Source: Ryuthela nishihirai (taxonomy: Eukaryota > Arthropoda > Arachnida > Araneae > Heptathelidae). Taken from it: a stretch of DNA of 64,000 nt. The position numbers were made by a program, and so were the translations under genes. Where the stretch lies: the NCBI GenBank assembly GCA_038380435.1, contig JAWZYU010000009.1:63331901-63395900 (forward strand). Direction: 5' to 3'. The notes under the pieces were generated by a model. It was not told where the DNA came from. It saw nothing but the letters and a program-made list of their open reading frames with translations, and did no database searches. The stretch's first letter is position 1. Each line of letters opens with the position of its first letter. Positions 30,112 to 41,290 of this stretch are shown one piece after another.

Positions 30112-33100
30112 ATGTCTGCGATTAGGGGGCTGTTTGATATTGTCGACATTCCCTCTCTCAATAAACATAGTTTCTTTAAACATCCTACTAACCATTTTCT
30201 CTCCATAGGTAGTTGGAATGTGAGGACTCTGCACAGAGCTTTTTCTCTTGATGTCCTCACACAAGAATTCCACCATTATAATTTAGATATTCTAGGCTTG
30301 CAAGAGACCAGATGGATAGATAATGGTCAGATTCTTAAAAATAATCTTAAATTTCTCTTTTCAGGGAGGCAAAATAATAAGCATCACCAAGGCGTGGATC
30401 TGCTTCTCAGCAGACACGCTAGTGATGCTCTTCTAGTATATGAGTGCATTAATGAAAGGTTTCTTACAGCAAAATTTCAGACAAGCGTTAAAGACCTGAA
30501 TGTTATCTGCTGTTATGCCCTCACTGAGGATGCCGATGAGGATGAGAAGGATAGGTTTTATGAACAACTTCAGGATATTTTGAATTCTGTCAAGAAAGGA
30601 GATATTACCCTTGTTCTTGGTGACTTCAATGCCAAAGTTGGTACTGACTCTGCCCTTTGGGGAGGAGTAATAGGCCCTTTTGGTATTGGCAGCTGCAATG
30701 GCAATGGGCAACGTCTCCTACAGGTAAGTAAACTCAATGGATTCAGAATAACTAACACTTATTACAAATACCGCGACATACATAAGTGCACATGGCTTTC
30801 ACCTGATGGGCTGCATAAGAATATGATTGATTATATATTAATTAACAGCAAATGGGCTAGTTCTGTTAGGAATACCAGGTCATATAGGGGAGCTGAAATT
30901 GGATCTGACTATTATCTTGTTAAAAGTGTCTTGCAACTTAAACTTAAAAACTGTTGTGCTAGGGTTAAAAAATTTGCTTTCAATACTGAAGCTCTGAAAG
31001 ACCCAATTATAGCCAAAAGCTTACCATGATAGGTTACTTAGTCATTATGACAGTCATGGTATGCTTACTACTGAAGTTGAGGAAGAATGGGAACATTTTA
31101 AACAGGCTTTTTTGGACACTAACAGTACTCTTTTAGGAAAAAAGGAGCAGAAGAGACAGAATTATCTGAGGATAAGACACTTGAGCTTATTTCTGAAAGA
31201 AAGAACTGCAGGAATGTCCTTAATCAATACCCTATTAGTCCTAATAGAAAGCATTACAGAGAATCTAATAAACGTGTAAAAGATCAGTGAGCTGCTGATA
31301 AGAATCTTTGGCTTGATGGTTTAGCTGACAAAGCCGAGGAAGCAGTTAGACAGCACAACAGCAGAGAGCTGTACCAAACAGTTAATATTTTGTGTGGTAG
31401 AAAACGAACAGGTATACAGGGATTGAAGGATAAACAAGGTAAGGTTATAGAAAGTGAGATTCTGTCATGGCTAGGTGGGCTGAGCATTTCAGTGATATTC
31501 TAAACAATGCGGTTAGTTCTATTCCCATTGTTTGCAATGATGATAGATGCATTGGTGGCTTTAATGTTGGCCCTATAACACAATCTTAAGTTATTTTGTC
31601 TGTTTCTAAACTTAAACTTCATAAATCCCCAGGGGTAGATGAAATTACTACAGAAATGCTTAGAGCTGGAAATGCTTCGGTCACCACTTGGATGACTGAA
31701 ATTCTGAATATCTTTTATGATAAAGGCATGGTTCCTAAGGATTTTACCAGAGCTATTGTTATCCCTATTTTCAAAAAAGGTGATCGCAGTTCTTGTGATA
31801 ACTATAGGGGTATTAGCCTACTCTCTGTTACAGGTAAAGTTCTTTCCATGATTGTGCTTAATAATAGAATTAAGAATCTGATTGACAGTCAATTGCGTGA
31901 TGAGCAATGTGGATTCAGAACTGGTAGGGGATGTGTAGATCAGATATTTTCACATATCTGCAGATTCTTGAGAAATGTTTCAAGTTTCAGAAACCTGTGA
32001 TTGCTAGCTTTGTTGATTTCAAAAAGGCTTTCGACTCTGTTGATCGTCATAATTTGTGGTTGATTGTGAAATCATATGGTATACCAGACAAGTTAGTTAA
32101 CATAATGAAAGCTCTCTATAATAACACTGAGTCGTGTGTGAGAGTTGGTAAGGCTTGTAGCAATTGGTTTAGCATTACTTCTGGTGTTCGACAAGGGTGC
32201 ATTTTGTCTCCTTTTCTCTTTAGTTTGGTTATTGATTATGTTATGCGAAATTCACTTCAAGGGAAAGATTTTGGCCTTAAATGGGCTGGAGATACGAAAA
32301 TTTCTGATTTAGATTATGCTGATGATTTAGCCCTTTTGGCAAATGATGTTGATGAGATGAACTCTTTCATTCGAGTTGTTGATGAGACTGGTAGTAGAGT
32401 GGGTTTGGTTATAAACAGAGAGAAAACTAAAGTGATGAAAATTGGTCAGGCAGGCTGTGATTCAGTTAATCTGAATGGTTGCAGTCTTGAGCAGGTGTCA
32501 CAGTTTAATTATCTTGGGAGCTATGTAACAGATAATGGTGATGTGCGGCATGAGATTAACAGATAATGGTGATGTGCGGCATGAGATTAACAGATAATGG
32601 TGATGTGCGGCATGAGATTAACAGACGAATAGGGATTGCTGCCGGGACTTTTAAGAATCTATGGAGAGTGTGGAGAAATAGGCGTATACACCTAAAAACT
32701 AAAATTAGGCTGTATAATAGTTTGGTTCTTTCTAGGGTTAGTTATGGTAGTGAAACTTGGACAATTTGTAAACAAGATAACAGGAAACTAGATGCTTTTG
32801 ATTCCAGATGCTTACGCAGTATCTTGGGCATTAGGTGGTTCAACTTTGTAACTAATGATGAGGTTAGGCAAAGGAGTTTGCAACCTCCTTTAAGCAGCAT
32901 ATTGTGCAGAGAGAGACTCCGTTGGTTTGACCATGTTGCCCGTATGAATAATTATAGATTGGCGAATAGGGTTATGAACAGTGTGCCTAAAGGCCTCAGA
33001 AAGAAGGGGAGACCAAGGATGCGGTGGGCAGATAATGTCAAACAGGACCTTGTTAGAATTGGTGTGCAGTGGCCAGATGCAGTAGATGTAGCTCAGGATA

Positions 33101-33147
33101 GACTTGCTTGGAGAACTAAATTGCACGGTCTGGTTGGACCTCCGTAG
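30112..33147 (+). pseudogene. RTE endonuclease-reverse transcriptase pseudogene
   Basis: The endonuclease begins within the copy (SWNVRTLH, LQETRW, GDFNAKV), and its catalytic SDH motif reads SDY here. Relative to copy 2 there is a one-base insertion at about 31017, a one-base loss near 31170, a stop at 31288, another base loss near 31457, a stop near 31587 (TAA for Glu), an extra codon near 31862, a scrambled stretch at about 31953-31965, and a frame-changing triplication at 32528-32620. The YADD block and the C-terminal GRPRMRWADNVKQDL are intact. It cannot make a working protein. Confidence 0.8.
32528..32620 (+). repeat. 31-bp unit present three times within RTE copy 3
   Basis: The unit begins ACAGATAATGGTGATGTGCG and is single in copies 1 and 2. 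Three identical tandem units here add 62 bp, which shifts the frame. The identity of the units indicates a recent local expansion. Confidence 0.9.
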
Positions 33148-34307
33148 TCCATGGCTGCTTGAGGATGATGATGCTGATGATGACACTTTATCACAACGAA
33201 AATATTTTGTGCGATTATGAAGAAGTTCAGATATGGTTCTTGATTAGTAAACTGTGTTTATGAATTTGATGAACATTTAAACTTTATACATATGAACATT
33301 CGAAGTCTGAAAATGAAAACTGGGCTATTCTCTGTGTTTATCTTAAAAATATTTTGAATCTTTTAGATGTTATTATACTGACAGAAACTAACATTCTCAG
33401 CACGGACAATCTATTGTTAAATTTAGAAACGTTTTATCAACTTTTTAGCAGAATTTCTGGCCCTTTTGTATGAGATTTTACTTTTCTTCTATCTTTCTGG
33501 ACTTCGACATATTATTAGTCGAAAAGGCGCCTTTGCTTGTGATTCCTGCTGAAACACTGAATATAAATGTTTACTTGCTGTTTACAAATCTCCAGGCTCG
33601 GACGTTAACACTTTTCTTTCCAATCTCAAAAACTGGTTCCAAACAACCGATAAACGTCAAAATGTTATATTAGCCGGAGACTTTTAATTCAGATACCAGA
33701 AACATCAAAAAAGACGCAGTTGCCAAATACGTAGAGTTGAATATGGTTTCTCACCTATCGTTACTGGCTACAACAGGGAAGACATTATTGGTGAATCTCT
33801 CTCTCTCTCTCAGACACATATTGGCCACATTAACGTCCGATTTTGACATTAAATTCGATACAAAAATCAATGCTATTTTGCAGTAGGATCGCAGATCACT
33901 ACTTAAGGCCTAAACCTTTGGCAGTAAAAAACTTGGGAATTCGTCCAATCACACTAATGAGCTGGACAGCAATATGGACACAAAATTTAACTTATATTAT
34001 AAAGACATATGCAAAGAAATAAGCCTAAAAACTGGTGCTGGAAACGAAAACACAAATTCAGAAGCAATAGACATACTTTACGAAGCATTAATAAAAAACA
34101 TCGGCGATTCTTAAGAATTAAAAAAAACTAAAACTACCGTACGGCTGAAAAATTAAACAACGTAATTCTAACAAAGACTGGATACAAAATATAATTGATA
34201 CACAAATAGCAAGAAAAATCAAAATTTTGAATTATTTTATATAAATTTAAGAAACACATTCACGTCCCTTAGGAGTTAGGAAAATAAAAAAAATACTACA
34301 ACAAACA

Positions 34308-34407
34308 ATTTCAGTCCCGCAAAAAAAGCAATCCAAAGCAAACTTGCCAAATTTTGCCGCAAAAATTTCAGTCCGCAAAAAAAGCAATCCAAAGCAAACT
34401 TGCCAAA
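34308..34407 (+). repeat. Short tandem duplication (~56-bp period)
   Basis: AATTTCAGTCCCGCAAAAAA, continuing through CAATCCAAAGCAAACTTGCC, occurs at 34308-34352 and again at 34364-34407 with a one-base difference. It lies inside the old LINE. Confidence 0.75.
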
Positions 34408-34410
34408 ACT

Positions 34411-35540
34411 TTAACCAAATTATCAATAATAAACCTAAAACCAGCATTGATGACTTTATCAAGAATATGCCACAAGGTATGTCTGAAACTCAAGCAGCAA
34501 AAAACGTTAACACACCTTTGCACCCATTATTATCAAACTCAGAGATGATAATCAAATGCATAATATTTCTATAATTCCTAAACACATCCAACCTTCTATT
34601 CCTTCAATTATTATACGTCCCATTTCAAAACAACAAGAAACTTAAAAAATGTAAATGACTTAAATGAAAGAAAATAATGTGACACGATCAGGTACAAGTG
34701 AATCACATTAAACATGCAAAAACTTCTGGACTGATCTCGTGACGAATTTAATCAATGAAATGGTATCTACAAGAAACATTCCTAATAAATGTAAAATTGT
34801 TATTTTAAGGCCATTTACAAAGGTATAAAAAATTTAGTTGTACCAATTATAGGCCCATTGTCACCTTACCTGTTCTGCACAAAATCCTTGAATGATGGGT
34901 AGCGAATATTCCAAATAATATGGGTTCCAAAAAGGTAAAAATGCAATTACACTTTTAACGGAGTTTTCTGAAGATATTAACGAAATTTTAATTAATGGAA
35001 AAAAGTTACTTCTATCTTTCTGGACTTTCGTAAATCATTTGATAGTTAGATAAAGCCAGTTGTCTTGTATTCATTAATGCATTACAATTCTGCTTCAAAA
35101 ACTGTATACTTATGGTATCCTACGTATCATCGTTCGAACATTATTTAAAAAACAGAGTGCATGTTACTAAAATTAATGGTGCTTTTAGTAAAAAGAGAAC
35201 AGTGTACACTGGTGTGCCACAAGGTTCAATTGTATGTATGCTCTTTTTTATTATTTACAATAATGACCTAGCAAACCATAAATTGAAGTGTTCTCCTCAT
35301 ATTTACGCTGATGAGATCGCCTTAATTAACGTGAATCACAATATAGGAGACTTAGTACTAGATATACAGGATGACACTAATCAATACAATCCAAAGCAAA
35401 CTTAGGAATTAATTAACCAAATTATCAATAATAAACCTAAAACCAGCATTGATGACTTTATCAAGAATATGCCACAAGGTATGTCTGAAACTCAAGCAGC
35501 AGAAAACGTTAACAACACCTTTACAGGCATTATTGTCAAA
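34411..35540 (+). repeat. ~130-bp direct repeat 1 kb apart inside the old LINE
   Basis: 34411-34540 and 35412-35540 are nearly identical, coding for NKPKTSIDDFIKNMPQGM in both. The first sits between endonuclease and reverse transcriptase; the second follows the YADE motif. The order suggests the second is a duplicated or rearranged copy. Confidence 0.8.
34770..35405 (+). pseudogene. Reverse transcriptase fragment of the old LINE
   Basis: The frames give PNKCKIVILRPFTK, a degraded 'RPI' segment, FGFQKGKNAITLL, a worn form of the 'LSFLDF.K.FD' block, and then an open frame from 35112 with TGVPQGSIVCMLFFIIYNND and YADE in place of YADD. This is the usual motif order of a non-LTR reverse transcriptase. 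The YADE change and the stops make it inactive. Confidence 0.7.
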
Positions 35541-35670
35541 CTAAGAATTATAGTCAAACTCACATTAATCGTATATACATAAACTCAGATAAAACCAAAT
35601 GCATGAGCTTTCATTCACTGGGAAATTATGATCTTTCATCTTAAGCGATAAAAAACCATAATTCCGTGTG

Positions 35671-36058
35671 GGTTGGGTTGTTTTGCCTCTGAGCGGCACT
35701 TTTTTGCACACCATGGGCTAAATGGCCAGGTCACATGGACCCCGAAGGCTCAGAGAAGGTTGGGGGAGGGACCCACTGGAACAGCTGTTGGGAGACAGAT
35801 GGTAGCCTACCGTCAAGGCCATCTAGCGTGTTCTTTAACGTGCACAGGGTATGGCTCACCCGCACACGGGGCCACGGCTTAACGTCCCATCCGATGGATG
35901 GCGGCCTTTCCAAGCCCATCGGTGTCCCCTACTGACCGTGGGCAGGGCGGGGAATTTTGCGGAGATAAATCTCAACGCTGACCCAGCTGGGACTCGAACC
36001 TGGGAAGTACAGATTACGAGCCTGGCGCGCTACCGACTGAGCCACACCCGCCCCTAAA
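35671..36058 (-). repeat. SINE A copy 7, full length, inside the old LINE
   Basis: It has the complete minus-strand SINE A with A box, B box (GGTTCGAGTCC), core GGGACGTTAAGCCGTGG and tail GCTCAGAGGCAAAACAACCC. The 11-bp duplication AATTCCGTGTG flanks it exactly at 35660-35670 and 36059-36069. It interrupts LINE coding sequence that continues on the other side. Confidence 0.92.
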
Positions 36059-36093
36059 AATTCCGTGTGTCCTACTAACGTGATAACACATGG

Positions 36094-36695
36094 CACTGAC
36101 TGCTGCGGTGCTATTGAGCGTGTTGAGAATAATAAATATCTTAGGTTTCACATGGATACAACCTTATGCACATATTTAAAAACTAGAAGGGAAATTTCGT
36201 TATGTTCATCTAAACTTTAAATATTACAATTTGCTGCAAGCGTATAGACATGTATTTTGGTTTGCAACGCTATCTGTGGAAATATATTGACTTAAATTTC
36301 ACAATATCTGGCTCAACTAACCACACCAATATGAATAAAATGGAAACACCTTAGTGTTTAAGCAATTACCAAGAGAAATTGTATTATTAAACAAATTTAA
36401 AGTTCAATCAAAAATAAGACGAAATTTTCTTCAAGATAGAAAACTCGATATAAAAAAATGAACACCACAATGGAGCTTCCATTGAAAATTCACATCGATA
36501 TAATCTAGTGCTCGATGACTTTTAAAATATATTTAATATATTGTAACGTTATCATTCTTCTCTCCAGCAAATACCTTACGGGTCATTTATTTAAACTTTT
36601 GCACAACTAACATGAATGTGAATGAATGTTATTATTATTTTTCTCGAAATCTACAATTCACTGACTGCTGCGGTGCTATTTAGCGTGTTGAGAAT
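36094..36695 (+). repeat. 37-bp direct repeat, ~565 bp apart
   Basis: CACTGACTGCTGCGGTGCTA and what follows is found at 36094-36130 and 36659-36695 with one difference. The first copy is LINE coding sequence; the second stands alone in AT-rich DNA. Confidence 0.8.
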
Positions 36696-38057
36696 TGGGC
36701 GTTTATTTTTTTTTTTACTATTGAGCGTTTGAGCCTTTGGGGTCCCTATGAACCTCGTTCTGTTTGTAGATTCACAAACAATGTAACATTTACTTTTTTT
36801 TTTTAATTTTACTTATAATGGAATATTGTACTAATAAGTTTTCCCCTTTCTATATGGACTATAATTTTCGTTTCAACAATTAAAATCCATATAGGGAGGA
36901 ACCTTACACCCCCTCCATATATGCCGTCCTTGTGTAAGTTGACCATTCATACCGCTTTCAAACAGCTTATCTTCGTGTCTCGAAAGTTCTTAAAAAAGTT
37001 ATCAATGTACCAATTTTAAAACTTGTAGCGTTACAAGAAAAAACATAATTTCATTTATGCATTACAACAATGTAATTTGACTGAGAAACGAAGACATTAT
37101 TTTTAACAATGGCCAGTTAATGGCAAATAGTGCCTTGTTAATTAATAGCAATGGACAGTTAAGGAACAAAAATATTTGTTTATGTAGCGTTTTTTTATTA
37201 TATACAGACTTATACAAATGTTTCATAATAAGTGATGCACTTACATAACTTACTTTCATTAGCATTACTTGTGTTTAGTGAAACAAAACTGGTGAGAAAT
37301 GCATGTTTTTATAATGACTAGAAATTTTAGTGTTAATTTCAGGGTGTATTTTTTATTATCTGAATTATTTTATTGTTCGAAATCAGGTTCCGCCATAAGT
37401 AGGTACTCTATAATGTAACATGGAGTGTTGCAAGAAAGATACTCTGAGGAAAAATGCTCCACTTTCAAACAAACTGAAAAAAACCGGCGTTTAACAAAAT
37501 GTACCGGTTTTTATCTATATCCTTATGGTACCAAGCACAGAAATCAAACTATAGGGACTTCTCACAAACCAAATGAAACAGATGGATTTCCAAACCTTCA
37601 TATAAATTCCGACCATGAATACGGATGGTACATGGGGTGTTTTCGATATACTTAAAAATATCTCTATGAGCTCGGTTCTTTTTCCTTAACCGACCATGTG
37701 TGAGAGTTGTATATAGAAGGATACTTTAACTATCTTGTCATGATGTCATCGGTTAAGTGGCCGATAAAAAAAATCACAAATTAAAATGCACTATTTACAT
37801 ATGTACATTTATAATTCTATGAGGAGCATTAGGAAAAAAAAGTAGTGACTGCCCACCCATTACAATCACTCGATGCGAAGTAACCGACTGAACTGACGTA
37901 GAAGAAAATGGCTAAACAGAAGCCTCAAACGATACCCTCTGACATGTGGGATCTCGATGTTGACACGCAAATTTACTTTAAATTAAAAAATTTTCATTTA
38001 AAAATTTCTACAATTCAAAAGAACCGCCGGTTGAGGTCACGTGGTTTCTTTTGGAGG
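36696..38057. other. Unassigned AT-rich DNA
   Basis: No recognised gene or repeat. A 76-codon frame at 37425-37655 has no known motif. Confidence 0.45.
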
Positions 38058-38377
38058 CGCTAGAGCAGTGATTCCCAAACTTTTCTGGACCATCGCCCCC
38101 TTTAGAAGAGAACAAAAATTTCAACGCCCCCTAATTTTATATGAAATATTAAAATATTGTTGCATATTATCTGTACCTAATTTATCTGTTTATTTATCTA
38201 TTAAAATCATAAAGCAGAAATTAATAAAACGACAACCAATTGTACAATAAAATTGTTTATTAAAATTTTAAAAATAAACACAGAATCAATAAGAAATAAA
38301 AAATAATGAGATAAACACAAAATTAATAATAAATAAAAAAACTTAATGAGATAGTTGAAGCTGGTGGACTTTAACAA

Positions 38378-40102
38378 TTAGTTAATGTCGGGTTCCAATT
38401 TCGTTAACATCAATCGCAGATAGCCACGTTCAGTGATGTGTAGTCTGTTCCTCTTTGACAGTAAATTAGCTACTGCACTGAATCCACGCTCAGCCATATA
38501 GGAAGAAGGAAATGCGATTAAAAACTTCTGTACTATTGCCCACAATCCAGGGTAGAGAACTGGTATTGATTTTTGAAGTCAGAACTCTTGGTATCCATGT
38601 TTGAATTTTACTTTGAGTACTTCGTTAGTCGTGAGTTCTAAGAGTTCCTCTTCCAAATTTGATGATTCTTCAGTATCTGTGTTTGCGAAAGGATCTACAA
38701 CCCAACTCGGTATATTCATGTTTAAAATATCTTGGAAACGCTCCGTAAAATCAACATGAAGAACTTCCAAGTGTTGGCAGTAAGTAAGTAAATCATCCGG
38801 TTTTGCAGAGACTGCTGATAATGTGGGAAAGTGGTTGTATTCACCACTACCTAGATTTCGTTTGAATACAAGAAGTTTTCCCGCAAAAGCGGCTATGACG
38901 TTTTTTGTTTTAATTAAATTCAACTCATCACTTTGCAATTGTAAATTAACTTGATTAAATAATTTAAACAGGTCTGTCAAATAAGCGATGTCATTTTTTG
39001 ACGTAATCAAGTTTTCGCGCAATTTTTCGTCTCTGTCTTCAAGAAAGTCCAGTACTGAGTCCAATAGATTGAAAAAACGATTCAGACAAACACCTTTAGA
39101 GAGCCAACGTACTTCTGTGTGCAGCAGCAAGCGATTGTAATCTTCATCATTTTCATTACAAAGCTCACCAAATAATCGGTCATTCAATGAATTGCTTCTA
39201 ATCTTATTGATTGCTTTAATAACGTAATGGAGCGACGTATGCAGAAGTTCATTCAAATTTCTTGCAACCAAATGCTGACGATGAATAATACAATGTACAG
39301 CGAGTACATTTGGTACTGCTTGTTTCAAATGCGCTATGAAACCCTTATGACACCCTGTCATTGCTGGAGCACCATCAGTAGCAGCAGACAAAATATTGCA
39401 AATAGGAATTTCTTTCTCTTGAAAAAACTTTTGCATGGTATTAAATATAGATTCCCCCTTTGTATCAGATTCCAAATTTTTAGCAAATAATAACTCTCTT
39501 TTATAAATCGTACGTATGATAAAAGTAGAGCTTCGTTATTTGGTAGAGTTGATTCATCGAGTTGAATGGAAAATTTGCAAGTCTTTAAGTAATCACATAA
39601 TGATATTTCAACGTCTTTTGCCATTTCATCTATTTTTCTTTGCACTGAATTGTTACTGAGAGGAATTTTTTTGATGATATCTGACGGTGTCTTATGATGA
39701 AGAACAGTTTTTAATATCTCTTTGACTGCCGGCAAAATTAATTCCTCGCCAATTGCGTGTGGTTTTCCTGCTTTGGCGATTAACAATGAAACGTTATATG
39801 AGGCTCGTAGTCCATCATCATCGTGTTTAGAAGACGACGCAAAAAGGTTTGACATAGTTGGCTGTTTTAAATATTGCTTTTCCAGTTCTTGAAAATAGGA
39901 TAAATTTTTGTTCTTCTTATCAGCATGCATTTTATTTAAATGCTCTTGTAGCCTAGAAGGTTTCATAGCTTCATTTGAAAAAAACTTTTCGACAAATTAA
40001 ACACATAGGTAATGATTGGTTTGTAGAAGAGTACGTAAAACCATATTTCAAATACTCAATACTGTACTGCCGGCATTTCTTTTTAGATGTAGATTCAGAC
40101 AT
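38378..40102 (-). pseudogene. hAT transposase pseudogene (ZBED5/SCAND3-like)
   Basis: From ATG at 40100-40102 the product starts MSESTSKKKCRQYSIEYL and has a BED-like zinc finger (MCLICRKVF, then LQEHLNKMH). It continues through IGEELILPAVKEI, SIQLDEST with the first catalytic aspartate, TDGAPAMTGC, VHCIIHRQHL and LLLHTEVRWLSKG. It ends with the hAT dimerisation block (PSSYMAERGFSAVANLLSKR), stopping at 38378. Three lesions are visible: a frameshift near 39975 just after the finger, one near 39500, and a stop at 38579-38581 where relatives usually have Trp. The family moves by cut and paste with 8-bp duplications, which fits the flanks. Few lesions suggest moderate age. Confidence 0.85.
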
Positions 40103-40621
40103 TTTCAAATACAAATTAACTTCTCAACAGATTTATAGATAGTTATAAAAATAATGTTTATAATGACTTCTAACACTTATCACTCACGACTATTTATCAC
40201 GGCGAAGCACATAAAAGTAATAAAACATTCCTAGAGCTATCGCTTTTATAGATTTGATTTTGTGCACGCATTAACTTGTATGTTTGCGATGCCGGCGCAC
40301 TTGCTCCGTAAACAAGTCATTTCAAGCTCCCATATTCTTGTCGAAACATGTTAAATTCCATGAACCGCGTGTTTGCCTACCAACTTGCAAGGACTTGTCA
40401 CCGTAAATCTATTCTAAACTAAAAACAAATTAGGTATAGGTATACCTAATGCTAATTTAAAAATGCTTATTAACGCGATAACAATAAGATAATTTACATA
40501 GCTAGATAAAATATTTATTCATGAAAACAGGTATTTTCAAAGTATTTTATTATATTAAAAAATAATTATAAAAAAATTAAATATAATAAATTTATTATTA
40601 TTATTATATTATTATTGCATC

Positions 40622-41098
40622 AAGGTTGATTTGCCTATCAGGACGAACACACGTGTCCAACGTAATAAGCCTGATGTAGTAGTGCATGTAAAGGTATTGA
40701 ATGAGATTACAATTATTGAAGTAGGAATAACATCTCAGGATAACCTGCAGACAGTAGAGGTTGAAAAGAGGAGGAAGTATGATCTGCTGGCTAATGAGTT
40801 GAGCCTAATTCACAAGTGTAATGTTAATATTATACCTTATGTTCTGACGTGGGATGGTATTGTAACTACGTACCATAAAGCATACTCAAAGCAACTTGGA
40901 GTGGGAAAACATATTGAAGCTTATATCCAATCTGTGATCTTGAAGAGAACTTTTGAGAGCATCTCAGTCGACTTCAGACGTACCAGTACGTTAGTAGGCG
41001 GTAGCAGGGAACTTATTGTCCAAGCTGCAGTTGAAAAGCTGTACATGACGGATGAGGTAGTGGATGACCAGAATCACCAGGAAGACACCACAGAATAG
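40622..41098 (+). pseudogene. R2-like LINE restriction-like endonuclease fragment
   Basis: This is an open frame of 155 codons from the ATG at 40631. KPDVVVHV, then ITIIEVGI and KRRKYDLLANEL, follows the PD-(D/E)xK-like pattern of the C-terminal nuclease in R2-type, site-specific non-LTR retrotransposons. The stop at 41096-41098 is followed by a short 3' region and an ATTT-rich tail (about 41130-41150). No reverse transcriptase is present upstream, so this is a 5'-truncated insert. The reading frame is undamaged. Assignment rests on motif order and should be confirmed by profile search. Confidence 0.6.
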
Positions 41099-41145
41099 AA
41101 GAGATAAAAAGGTTGTCACAGAAAATTCCATTAAATTTATTTATT

Positions 41146-41200
41146 TATTTGACCGCCCCTCTTGACTGCCTGGAGGGCGGTCAAGAGGGGCGGTCAAATA
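41146..41200. repeat. Hairpin, 25-bp arms, 5-nt loop
   Basis: 41146-41170 pairs with 41176-41200 at 24 of 25 positions. The arm contains TTTGACCGCCCCTCTTGAC. It directly abuts the next palindrome at 41201. Confidence 0.9.
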
Positions 41201-41290
41201 CATTGACCGAGATACTCTAGCGCATAGATTCCCAACGGGGGCGGTATCGCCCCCGTTGGGAATCTATGCGCTAGAGTATCTCGGTCAATG
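41201..41290. repeat. Perfect palindrome, 43-bp arms, 4-nt loop
   Basis: 41201-41243 is the exact reverse complement of 41248-41290, with loop GTAT. The right arm is composed of the hAT terminus (to 41268), the target duplication CGCTAGAG (41269-41276) and 14 bp of flanking DNA. The left arm is therefore a copied inversion of the transposon-genome junction. Confidence 0.92.

Larger units (their letters stand above)
30075..33183 (+). mobile_element. RTE-clade LINE copy 3, 5'-truncated and degraded
   Basis: Similarity to copy 1 starts abruptly at about 30075 (equivalent to 12490) and runs to the imperfect (GAT)n tail at 33164-33183. It shares many changes with copy 2 against copy 1 (for example YADD and a DIHK-type sequence), so copies 2 and 3 are closer to each other. 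I could not find a convincing target duplication. Confidence 0.8.
33285..36400 (+). mobile_element. Old jockey/CR1-like LINE, split by a SINE
   Basis: Starting just after RTE copy 3, the plus strand gives degraded LINE protein pieces in order. Endonuclease: MNIRSL near 33294, LTETN near 33380, YKSPGSDVNTFLSNLKNWF near 33572 and ILAGDFNSDT near 33670. Reverse transcriptase follows. After the SINE at 35671-36058 the RT C-terminus resumes (NNKYLGFHMDTTL near 36130). Many stops and frameshifts, plus internal duplications (34411-34540 copied at 35412-35540), show age. Ends are not defined. This family differs from the RTE copies. Confidence 0.7.
38066..41268 (-). mobile_element. hAT transposon with ZBED-like transposase and nested LINE piece
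   Basis: The exact 8-bp duplication CGCTAGAG lies at 38058-38065 and 41269-41276. The left end CAGTGATTCCCAA and the inverted right end CATAGATTCCCAA match at 11 of 13 positions. The transposase runs on the minus strand at 38378-40102. Between its start and the right end lies an R2-like LINE endonuclease fragment (40622-41150). The right end is embedded in a palindrome (41201-41290). The total of 3.2 kb is long for the family because of the nested LINE. Confidence 0.82.

Noticed and set aside
30060..33195. Target-site duplication of RTE copy 3
   Set aside because: No matching sequence of useful length was found before 30075 and after 33183.
41201..41290. Tiny hAT MITE formed by the palindrome
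   Set aside because: The flanks CTCTAGCG and CGCTAGAG are inverted, not direct, copies; a real insertion would show a direct duplication. The direct match is with 38058-38065.
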